From assembly GCF_012033695.1 (NCBI RefSeq), contig NZ_JAAVJI010000021.1, forward strand, positions 1 through 36,900: 36,900 bases of DNA, read 5' to 3'. A program made the position numbers and the translations under genes. Below, in pieces: positions 30,795 to 36,900 of the stretch. Each line of letters starts with the position of its first letter. The first letter of the stretch is position 1. Source of the stretch: Pseudomonas quercus. GTDB taxonomy: Bacteria > Pseudomonadota > Gammaproteobacteria > Pseudomonadales > Pseudomonadaceae. The notes beneath the pieces were generated by a model that saw only the letters and a list, made by a program, of their open reading frames with translations, made no database searches and was not told the DNA's origin.

Positions 30795-33700
30795 GCCAAG
30801 TGGTTACAACACTGGCGCGAAGGAATATCTTGAAACAGGCAACAAATCAGGTCGTGAATTCACCCGCGACGAGTTGGACCACCGTATGGTCCTGGCAGGT
30901 GACCTGGACCTGACCCGCGCCATCTATGAAAGCATCCCCGACCGTGGCCAGGACCGCTATCTAACTTTCACAATCAGTTTCTACGAAGACATTATACCTG
31001 AAGATACGCTTCAAAACGTTACTCAGGAATTTAAGCAATTCCTGATGTATGCCTACAAAGATGAGGAATTTAACTTCTACGCCGAAGCCCACTTGCCCAA
31101 AATGAAGTGGGTCAATGATAAAAAAACCGGCGAACTCATTGAACGCAAGCCTCATATACACGTTATTGTGCCCCGCCTTAATTTGCTTAGCGGGAATGAG
31201 GCGAACCCGGTAGGCTTTTACAAGAACCATAAAAAGCACTTTGAAGCCTTTCAAGAGTATCTTAATCAGAAGTACGGCCTGGTTTCACCCAGGGAGCGTG
31301 TCCGTGTAGATATCAGCGATGCGGCCAGCGTACTGTCCAGGTACAAAGGCGATGATTTCTACGGCAAGAACCGTGAGTTCAAGCAGGCCCTGGTCAAGCA
31401 GGTTATTGAACAGAATGTGACTACCCGTGCTGACTTTTATGCCTTGGCTTCTACCCACGGTGAAACCCGCATTCGTAACCAGGGCAAGGACAATGAATAC
31501 CTGGCAGTCAAGCTGCCTGGTGATGCGAAGTTTACGAACCTGAAAGAAACCATTTTTCAGGACAACTTCATTATTCACCGCGAGTTGAAAAAGCCGCCCC
31601 TGGATCAAGGGGTTATTGCACAGCGGCTCATGGAATGGCCGCAACGCTCAAAAGAAATCAAGTATGTGGAAAAGGCCACGCCCTCGTTTCGTCAGCGCTA
31701 TGTGGCTGCTAGCCCCGAGGAAAAACAGCAATTACTTGCTGAGCGTGAGCAGAAATTCTACCGAACCTATGGAGAACCTTATGACAGCGTACAGCCCAGC
31801 CAACGGCAGAGAGATCACCAGCGAAGTGTTGCTGAAACTGAGGGGAGACGACCTGCGCAACCTTCCCATGGCCTGCAAGACGTGTCCCTCAGCGATGTGG
31901 CAGATCACCGGCAAGCCGGATCGACCGGAGGCCGTGACGGTCCGGTGCTATTGCCCAGTGATGCACACGTTCACATGGGACAGTCGCAACCAGGAGGAGA
32001 TTCTGGATTGCGATCACCTGTACGAGGAGGAGGACGAGGAGGCCGCGCCACCGCAGCTGAGCCAGGCGGAAGAGGAAGCGAACCTGCCGCCGTTCCTCAA
32101 ACAGCAACGCGAACGGCAACGTCTGGAGGCCCAGCAGCCCGCCGAGGCGCCGGAGGTACACGAAAGCCCCGAAACGCCCGAGTACAACGAGCTGGACGCG
32201 TAGTACCGCCCTATGCCAAGAACCCGCACCGGGTAGCCACAATCGCGGACATCGAGGCCCGTGGCCGGATGCTGTTCGATCCCTTGAAGCGACCAGCTGC
32301 GAAGGAGCTGGTGTTTCAACGAACGCCCTTTGGGTCGCTGGCCAGCGATAACCAGGTGCGGTCGCCAGCATTGAAGGCGACACCAGCTGCACCAGGTGCC
32401 GGGCAATCACCTGGTGCTCGTAAGCCACGCAAACCCCGCACTCGGCGTGCTGAAGGTGTTGTCCCGCCTTACGCGAAAAACCCCAACCGGGTGGCCACCG
32501 TCAAGGACATCGAGCAGCGCGCCCGGACGTTGTTCGATCCCTTGAAGCGTCCAGCTGCGAAGGAGTTGGTGTTTCATCGAACGCCCTTTGGATCGTTGGC
32601 TAGCGATAACCAGGTGCGGTTGCCGGTAATGAAGGCTGCACCAGCTGCTGGGCAATCACCTGGTGCTCGTAAGCCGCGTAAACCCCGCACTCGGCGTGCT
32701 GCAGGTGTTGTTCCGCCTTACGCGAAAAACCCCAACCGGGTGGCCACCGTCAAGGACATCGAGCAGCGCGCCCGAATGTTGTTCGACCCGCTCAAGCGAC
32801 CCGTGGAAAAGCCCCTGGTGTTCAAGCGTGCGCCGATCAAGGCGCTGGCTGCCAACAGGCAAGCTTCAACGGTTGCCGCGTACTTCACCCGCGAAGCGCA
32901 GCAGAACCAGATTCTACCCGCGCACCGTCACGCGCTCCGGCGAGTTGACCAGCAGTTCTATTCAACCCGACGCGCCGTGTTTTCCGATGAGCGCTTAACT
33001 CGCCAGGACAAGGCACAGCTTATTTCCGTGTTGACCTTCGAGCGGTTGCGAGCGCGTGAACAGATTCAATCCCCCCAACCCAACATCGAGGTAAACCTAA
33101 TGGGCAGTGCAGCCATACGCGAACTAATCGAGGACGAAAAGGAAGACCCCGGCTACACCATCAGCGGGGCCAAGGGACCAAGCCCTGAAGGCGTGCGTGA
33201 TCGCGTGAAGCGGGTCATGGATAACTTCGCCAAGCAGGTAGACCCGGACGCGGCCAGTGAGCGCGCACGCGACCTGAGCGCCAAGGACCTGTACACGCGC
33301 AAGGCCAAGTTCAGCCAGAACGTGCATTACCTGGACAAGCAAACCGACAAGACCTTGTTTGTGGACACAGGCAAGTCTATTTCCATGCGCCGTACTGGTA
33401 TCACCGAATCAGGTGTGGCCGTGGCCCTGCAGCTGGCCAAGGAGCGGTTTGGCAGCACCCTGACCATTAACGGCACCGAAGACTTCAAAAAGCTGGTGAT
33501 CGATGCGGTGGCCAAGAACGGCCTGGATATCCATTTCACAGACCCTGCGATGAACAAGGGGCTGGCTGCTCGCCGTGCTGAGCTGGAGATCGAAAAGGAC
33601 GGGCAGAGCATCGAACCCGGTGTGGCGCCCTCCCAGGATGTTCAGAAACCTGGCCAGGCTCAGCAGCAAACGCAGCCTTCACCTTCTACGTCAGCCCCGG

Positions 33701-34494
33701 CACCCACGAAGGCAACCCCCGATCCCGACCTGCAGAGTGCTAGCGAGCTGGTCAGACGTGAAGCGCAATACCGCGAGCGTATGGGCATGACCGAGACGGA
33801 TGTAAAAGCGTCCGACACGGTGATGGGTCTACGCGGTGAAGACCATGCCATGTGGATGATTGCCACAGGCGACAAGACCCCTGAAGCCGTGGCCATGCTC
33901 ACTACCTACATGGAGCACGATCACTACCGTGAGGCGTTCAAGGAAACGGTTGAATCGGTCTACCGGCAGGCCCAGGGTTCGCCTGAAGCGCTCCAGTCAC
34001 TGGATGAAGCGATGGGCCAGGCAGAGACTATCGTGAACGAAGTGGAGGCCCGTCTGCATTCAGCTGTACCGGCGCCTGCAGCAGAGGCACCGAAGGCTGC
34101 AGGCAGGGTCATCGAGGGCGAACTGGTGGACCACGGCGCTGCGCCGTATCAGCACCAGGACGACAAGCAGATGAGCTACTTCGTCACCGTAAAGACCGAT
34201 ACCGGCGACCGTACCGTGTGGGGAGTCGGGCTTGAAGACGCGATGCAGGATGCCGACCTGTCCCGAGGTGACCAGGTGCGCCTGGAGGACCATGGCACAC
34301 GCCCGGTCGTGGTACAGGAGGTCATGGAGGATGGCAGCGTGAAGGAGAAGACCACCCAACGCCGTGAGTGGTCAGCGTCACCGCCTGTCCCTGAGCGGGA
34401 CGTGGCCGATACAACCCCCAAGGGCCTGGCCGTGGCGGCTGGTACACCTGAACTGCCTGAGCCGGAGCAAGAAGCCGGTATGGGTATGGACTGA
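30784..34494 (+). CDS. Large relaxase, 1236 aa
   Basis: The N-terminal ~300 residues are a relaxase with HIH at 124-126 (PHIHVIVPRLN), the metal-binding His pair; the catalytic Tyr is not certain by eye. Residues ~333-473 are low in complexity and rich in Arg and Gly, because a second gene lies in another frame here. Residues ~475-695 contain three near-identical repeats (VVPPYAKNPNRVATVKDIEQR...LFDPLKRP). About 835-920 is an LPD7-like domain (LYTRKAKFSQNVHYLDKQTDKTLFVDTGKSI). The end has a small beta module (YFVTVKTDTGDRTVWGVGLEDA) seen in other plasmid relaxases and primases. It nicks oriT and leads the strand out. Confidence 0.85.
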   Translation: MLIRPSGYNTGAKEYLETGNKSGREFTRDELDHRMVLAGDLDLTRAIYESIPDRGQDRYLTFTISFYEDIIPEDTLQNVTQEFKQFLMYAYKDEEFNFYAEAHLPKMKWVNDKKTGELIERKPHIHVIVPRLNLLSGNEANPVGFYKNHKKHFEAFQEYLNQKYGLVSPRERVRVDISDAASVLSRYKGDDFYGKNREFKQALVKQVIEQNVTTRADFYALASTHGETRIRNQGKDNEYLAVKLPGDAKFTNLKETIFQDNFIIHRELKKPPLDQGVIAQRLMEWPQRSKEIKYVEKATPSFRQRYVAASPEEKQQLLAEREQKFYRTYGEPYDSVQPSQRQRDHQRSVAETEGRRPAQPSHGLQDVSLSDVADHRQAGSTGGRDGPVLLPSDAHVHMGQSQPGGDSGLRSPVRGGGRGGRATAAEPGGRGSEPAAVPQTATRTATSGGPAARRGAGGTRKPRNARVQRAGRVVPPYAKNPHRVATIADIEARGRMLFDPLKRPAAKELVFQRTPFGSLASDNQVRSPALKATPAAPGAGQSPGARKPRKPRTRRAEGVVPPYAKNPNRVATVKDIEQRARTLFDPLKRPAAKELVFHRTPFGSLASDNQVRLPVMKAAPAAGQSPGARKPRKPRTRRAAGVVPPYAKNPNRVATVKDIEQRARMLFDPLKRPVEKPLVFKRAPIKALAANRQASTVAAYFTREAQQNQILPAHRHALRRVDQQFYSTRRAVFSDERLTRQDKAQLISVLTFERLRAREQIQSPQPNIEVNLMGSAAIRELIEDEKEDPGYTISGAKGPSPEGVRDRVKRVMDNFAKQVDPDAASERARDLSAKDLYTRKAKFSQNVHYLDKQTDKTLFVDTGKSISMRRTGITESGVAVALQLAKERFGSTLTINGTEDFKKLVIDAVAKNGLDIHFTDPAMNKGLAARRAELEIEKDGQSIEPGVAPSQDVQKPGQAQQQTQPSPSTSAPAPTKATPDPDLQSASELVRREAQYRERMGMTETDVKASDTVMGLRGEDHAMWMIATGDKTPEAVAMLTTYMEHDHYREAFKETVESVYRQAQGSPEALQSLDEAMGQAETIVNEVEARLHSAVPAPAAEAPKAAGRVIEGELVDHGAAPYQHQDDKQMSYFVTVKTDTGDRTVWGVGLEDAMQDADLSRGDQVRLEDHGTRPVVVQEVMEDGSVKEKTTQRREWSASPPVPERDVADTTPKGLAVAAGTPELPEPEQEAGMGMD
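31781..32203 (+). CDS. Nested gene within the relaxase, zinc-binding-like protein, 140 aa
   Basis: In the +1 frame relative to the relaxase, with GGAG 6 bp before the ATG. It has a Cys/His set fit for zinc: Cys32-x2-Cys35, Cys56-x-Cys58, His62, Cys77-x-His79. The C-terminal half is very acidic (YEEEDEEAAPP) and Gln/Pro-rich. In the same DNA the relaxase frame is low complexity (Arg/Gly/Ser), while this frame looks like an ordinary folded protein, so the selection seems to be on this gene. The function is unknown; given the place, a relaxosome or transfer role is possible. Confidence 0.75.
   Translation: MTAYSPANGREITSEVLLKLRGDDLRNLPMACKTCPSAMWQITGKPDRPEAVTVRCYCPVMHTFTWDSRNQEEILDCDHLYEEEDEEAAPPQLSQAEEEANLPPFLKQQRERQRLEAQQPAEAPEVHESPETPEYNELDA
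32206..32870 (+). repeat. Three tandem repeats in the relaxase gene
   Basis: Units begin at 32206, 32464 and 32713, 258 and 249 bp long, the third one partial. Each encodes VPPYAKNPxRVATxxDIExRxRxLFDPLKRP and a linker with RKPRKPRTRR. The near-identity of units 2 and 3 suggests recent duplication or gene conversion. Confidence 0.85.
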
Positions 34495-34506
34495 CAGCGA
34501 TAGCGT

Positions 34507-34530
34507 GCCGCCTCCTGGTGGGAGGTGGCC
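34507..34530 (+). terminator. GC-rich hairpin after the relaxase gene
   Basis: GCCGCCTCC and GGGAGGTGGC form a strong stem around TGGT. A T-run is lacking, so it is a weak terminator candidate or mRNA end stabiliser. Confidence 0.4.
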
Positions 34531-34572
34531 ACCGTTGTTCCAGCACACACAGACCACTTTTAGGAGTTTTCC

Positions 34573-35013
34573 ATGCACGCCAAACCCCACGGTCGCAAGG
34601 TTCGATTAGACACGCTCGCCCAGCTGGCCACACAGATCAGTACCCAAGACGCTCCCCAACACAAGGCTATTGCGCTGCAGCTGCGCACGGCAATTGTGGA
34701 GGGCATCCTGCAGCCGGGTGACAACCTCACCCAACAGGCCATCGCCAATGCCTTTGGGGTCAGCCGAATGCCTGTGCGTGAAGCGCTCAGGACGTTGGAA
34801 GCCCAGGGCTATCTCCAAGGCGATAAACACAAAGCCTACGTGGTAACGGATGTCAGCGCGGCCACCTGGCCAGAGGATTTGCCAGGTCTGCTACGGGCTG
34901 TGACAGAGCAGTACGCGGCCTGTGAGACCGAACAAGCCCGTCAAGTGTTTGGTCACCAGGTCATGGAGTGCTTGGCATCACTGAATGACCTCAAAACGGC
35001 ACGGGCCAGCTAA
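34573..35013 (+). CDS. GntR-family regulator without full effector domain, 146 aa
   Basis: Residues 30-95 form the GntR winged helix (HKAIALQLRTAIVEGILQPGDNLTQQAIANAFGVSRMPVREALRTLEAQGYLQGDKHKAYVV). Family members with an FCD domain are ~220-240 residues; here only ~50 remain after the DNA-binding part. It may act without a ligand. AGGAG stands before the ATG. It follows the relaxase gene in the same direction, so it could regulate transfer or replication. Confidence 0.8.
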   Translation: MHAKPHGRKVRLDTLAQLATQISTQDAPQHKAIALQLRTAIVEGILQPGDNLTQQAIANAFGVSRMPVREALRTLEAQGYLQGDKHKAYVVTDVSAATWPEDLPGLLRAVTEQYAACETEQARQVFGHQVMECLASLNDLKTARAS

Positions 35014-35043
35014 GGCGCTGGTCCGCTAGCTTTTGGCGCTTAA

Positions 35044-35328
35044 TCAGGCCGCTTTTTTCTTCACTGTGAAATCGATTTCCAAATCTGCACTGGCGAGCAT
35101 ATTTACCAGGGCGTCCAGGGAAAACTTGTCGATTTTTCCGTTCAGCAACTCACTCAAGCGCGGTTGGGTCACGTGCAGTTGTCGTGCCGCATCTTTCTGC
35201 GAGAGATTCCAAGACCGAACCGTCTTGGTCAGCACGCGCATAAGCTTTGAGCGCAGCCGAAGATTCTCGGCCTCGTCAGGCGAATCAACCAACGCATCCC
35301 ACACGGAGGTAGAGCGTTCGTTTGCCAT
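35044..35328 (-). CDS. HigA-like XRE antitoxin, 94 aa
   Basis: The HTH is NLSQKDAARQLHVTQPRLSELLNGKIDKFSLDALVNML (about residues 41-77). This short XRE type, with a 40-residue N-terminal extension, is the usual antitoxin next to RelE/HigB-like toxins. AGAGG lies before the ATG. The toxin gene lies upstream in the same direction, 132 bp away, an order (toxin first) typical of higBA. It should neutralise the toxin and repress the unit. Confidence 0.8.
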   Translation of the reverse strand: MANERSTSVWDALVDSPDEAENLRLRSKLMRVLTKTVRSWNLSQKDAARQLHVTQPRLSELLNGKIDKFSLDALVNMLASADLEIDFTVKKKAA

Positions 35329-35460
35329 TTCAAATTCCTCTGTTTACATCAGTTCGTCTAGAAGGTGGCATAGAGTCAGACTGAGCCTAGCGCTTGACCC
35401 CCAGCCATAAGGGCAAGGGGTTGTCAGGCCCTCCCTGCTGCCAAAGGGTAGGGCGATCTA

Positions 35461-35787
35461 TCAGTCCAGCGACCTGTACCGGGCCTTCGCCAGGTCAATG
35501 TCGCGCTTTTCCGTCTTCTCAGTGGTCTTGCGAAATGCGTGCAAGACGTAGACCGCTTCTGGTCGGCTCACCACATAGAACACGCGAAAAGCCCCGTCTT
35601 TGCATTTGATGCGGATTTCCCGCACACCGTGTCCCACGCTTTCCATTGGCTTCCAGTCGGCAGGTTCTTCCCCGTCCTGGATCAGCTCCAGCTGGTACCC
35701 AGCACGCTGCTTAGCGACTGGGGGGAATTCTCGCAGGTCTTCCTTACTAGTCCCCAACCATTCGATTGGTTTTTGATCGTTCAGCAT
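35461..35787 (-). CDS. HigB/RelE-like toxin (phage Gp49-like), 108 aa
   Basis: A 108-residue basic protein with the Gp49/RelE pattern: IEWLGTSKEDLREFP, then VGHGVREIRIKCKDGAFRVFYVVSRPEAVYVLHAFRKTTEKT. The GxREIRI...FRVFYV...VYVLHAFxKK stretch is typical of this ribosome-dependent mRNase group. AAGGA is about 10 bp before the ATG. Its product would stabilise the plasmid by killing or stopping plasmid-free cells. Confidence 0.85.
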   Translation of the reverse strand: MLNDQKPIEWLGTSKEDLREFPPVAKQRAGYQLELIQDGEEPADWKPMESVGHGVREIRIKCKDGAFRVFYVVSRPEAVYVLHAFRKTTEKTEKRDIDLAKARYRSLD

Positions 35788-35894
35788 TGACTGGATTCCT
35801 TATAAACAAATTTTTCCGGGGCTCGTTCATTGGTGGTGCTCCTGTCGGACTAAGGTGTTGATGTACCCATGAGCCTTGATGCGAGGTCACGGGG

Positions 35895-35945
35895 TTTACG
35901 GCGATAGGCAACATCGATATTATATCGATACCGATATAAATTCAA
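35895..35945. promoter_or_regulatory. Overlapping divergent promoters with a perfect palindrome
   Basis: ATCGATAT-T-ATATCGAT (35913-35929) is a perfect palindrome; ACCGATAT follows. Rightward: TTTACG (35895) and TATTAT (35918) at 17 bp. Leftward: TTGAAT (35945-35940) and TATAAT (35924-35919) at 15 bp. The palindrome covers both -10 boxes, so one protein, perhaps the antitoxin, could control the toxin side and the repA side. Confidence 0.5.
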
Positions 35946-36112
35946 CTGAGCGTTTGTGTGGTCGCTGGCCCTAGCAAAGCTGTTTCGAGGATGCTTATGT
36001 AGATCGTTGATAGCAGCGGATTTGTACAGCGAAAGGCGGAACGCTCGTGGTACTATCCGGCGCAGCTTTATTTGCAGGAAAGCAAACGATGTAGATTCCC
36101 GAATCGCAGAAA

Positions 36113-36146
36113 CCAAAAAGCCCCGCTTGCAGGCGGGGCTTTTTGG
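36113..36146. terminator. Bidirectional terminator, 14-bp perfect arms
   Basis: CCAAAAAGCCCCGC and GCGGGGCTTTTTGG around a 6-nt loop give a T-run on both strands. It would end the antisense RNA on the left and can act as an attenuator on a rightward repA transcript. Confidence 0.85.
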
Positions 36147-36202
36147 AAAATCCTGAACAGGCCGTTTTAGTAGGCGGAGAACCTGTCCAGCACACATAAC
36201 GT
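36113..36202 (-). ncRNA. Candidate antisense RNA controlling repA
   Basis: A minus-strand promoter lies just right (TTGCAC and CATAAT, 17 bp apart, 36237-36209). The transcript would start near 36202 and end at the terminator, about 90 nt. It can fold into a stem (CTGGACAGG with CCTGTTCAG) whose loop contains CTCCGCCTACTAAAAC; the sense leader shows the complementary loop with GTAGGCGGAG. This is the usual layout of replication-control antisense RNAs in ColE2- and IncB/IncI-type plasmids. Confidence 0.65.
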
Positions 36203-36208
36203 GAGTCA

Positions 36209-36237
36209 ATTATGGCCATCACTTAGGCTTCGTGCAA
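36209..36237 (-). promoter_or_regulatory. Antisense RNA promoter
   Basis: On the minus strand TTGCAC (-35, 36237-36232) and CATAAT (-10, 36214-36209) stand 17 bp apart, a near-ideal sigma70 promoter facing away from repA. Confidence 0.65.
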
Positions 36238-36283
36238 GCCCTAAAAAGTGATCCAGAATGGCTCACCGCTAAACGGCGGACCC

Positions 36284-36406
36284 ATGGAAAAGAATTCCAC
36301 TGCGGCTGTGCCATCCCCTGGCCACAGTCCGTACAACAAGAAACATTCGAACCTGACAGCATTCACCCCAGTACGTGGCCACCGTGCCGCAGGCGGTGAA
36401 GCATGA
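36284..36406 (+). CDS. RepA leader peptide, 40 aa
   Basis: A short frame whose stop (TGA at 36404-36406) overlaps the repA ATG (ATGA at 36403-36406). GGCGGA lies before its ATG. The peptide (MEKNSTAAVPSP..., ending GGEA) has no known fold. In antisense-controlled plasmids such leaders must be translated so that repA can be translated, and the antisense RNA blocks the leader. The tight overlap points to that role here. Confidence 0.65.
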   Translation: MEKNSTAAVPSPGHSPYNKKHSNLTAFTPVRGHRAAGGEA

Positions 36407-36900
36407 GCCGCCTGAAGGTCGTCAAGCTCGCCCCCTCTGATCCCCACTCCGCTTTGCGCAGATCGGCCCGTCAACTCCCTGCCCGCCGTGACACCCCCCG
36501 TCACCTCTCCGAACAGCAACTTAAAAACCCCCTGATCCGTAGCGCCTATGAGCGCCTGAGCAACATGGACGCCTACCGTGGTCGCTACCTGCGCCGCCTG
36601 GATGGCGTTCACGGCGACCGCCGTACCCGCCGTGAGAAATTCCTGGCCATCGAGCGCGTAGCCGAACAGCTCCTGGTGCGCCTGGACCTGGCCACCAGCG
36701 TGCTGGGCTACATCGACCCCGCCAATGGCCGCTACGTCCTCAATACGCAATGCGGCATTGCCGAGGATGCAGGTATCTCAGCCCCGGCACTCTGCCGTTT
36801 GCTGAAGACCCTGGACGATGCAGGTTACGTGTACCGCCGCGTCGAGCGCATTCGCCTGGACGAAAAGGACGACAACGGTTTGCACCTGGTGCGTACCCGC
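36403..36900 (+). CDS. repA: RepA replication initiator, N-terminal part (cut by window end)
   Basis: 166 codons are visible. The basic, Arg-rich N-terminus (SARQLPARRDTPRHLSEQQLKNPLIRSAYERL) and a winged-helix-like stretch (YVLNTQCGIAEDAGISAPALCRLLKTLDDAGYVYRRVERIRLDE) resemble RepA of the pPT23A family, which is ColE2-related. It would bind the origin and prime replication. It starts inside the leader stop codon and so depends on leader translation. The C-terminal part lies beyond the window. Confidence 0.8.
   Translation, partial: MSRLKVVKLAPSDPHSALRRSARQLPARRDTPRHLSEQQLKNPLIRSAYERLSNMDAYRGRYLRRLDGVHGDRRTRREKFLAIERVAEQLLVRLDLATSVLGYIDPANGRYVLNTQCGIAEDAGISAPALCRLLKTLDDAGYVYRRVERIRLDEKDDNGLHLVRTR

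Noticed and set aside
36113..36146. Terminator hairpin as a CRISPR or attachment site
   Set aside because: Single copy with T-runs on both strands fits a terminator best.
36241..36750. Minus-strand frame opposite the leader and repA
   Set aside because: repA and the ATGA-coupled leader explain the region; the opposite frame has no start signal or known pattern.

Overview
The window looks like part of a conjugative plasmid of the Pseudomonas syringae group, probably of the pPT23A/ColE2-related family. The grounds are a RepA start at the right edge under apparent antisense-RNA control, a complete VirB-type (P-type) type IV secretion operon, a large relaxase with MobC, StbB/StbC, TopB, SSB and TrbM. 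In addition, two genes are preceded by sequences matching the hrp box read by the HrpL sigma factor of P. syringae. All functions are read from the sequence alone; no database search was run.

Layout. 1-7106 is a patchy accessory region: AT-rich unknown genes, two HsdS-like fragments, a secreted small protein, a remnant of a mobilization gene, a candidate type III effector with a hrp box (3623-4144), a second RepL-like replication gene with iteron-like repeats (4227-4876), a zinc-ribbon protein, and a coupled pair ending in a small tyrosine phosphatase-like protein (6108-6625). 7155-8732 holds a dif-like inverted repeat and a parA/parB partition cassette whose centromere is an array of 10-bp repeats. 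8784-9930 holds two divergent regulators, one a LexA/CI-type self-cleaving repressor, and four copies of an operator (TGCG-N5-YGCA). Two of these sit between the regulators and two sit on the promoter facing the transfer operon.

10177-23215 is the mating-pair operon virB1 to virB11 in order, with an Eex-like lipoprotein between virB5 and virB6. The coupling protein VirD4 is encoded in two pieces, separated by two small membrane or lipoprotein genes. trbM, topB, a zinc-finger gene and ssb follow. A gene at 27368-28021 follows a perfect hrp box and encodes a protein with an HxD...H...R pattern like Fe(II)/2-oxoglutarate dioxygenases; it is my best candidate for an undescribed effector. Next come stbB-stbC, a small HTH gene, a palindrome-rich oriT candidate (30106-30443), mobC and the relaxase. 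The relaxase gene carries a complete second gene nested in another frame and three tandem repeats of about 83 residues.

34573-36900 holds a short GntR regulator, a HigB/HigA-like toxin-antitoxin pair, and the RepA control region: antisense promoter, short antisense RNA ending in a bidirectional terminator, a 40-residue leader peptide, and repA starting inside the leader stop codon (ATGA). The genes fit a self-transmissible plasmid that keeps itself (Rep, Par, Stb, toxin-antitoxin), moves itself (relaxosome plus type IV secretion), may tie transfer to DNA damage through the cleavable repressor, and carries effector cargo for plant infection.
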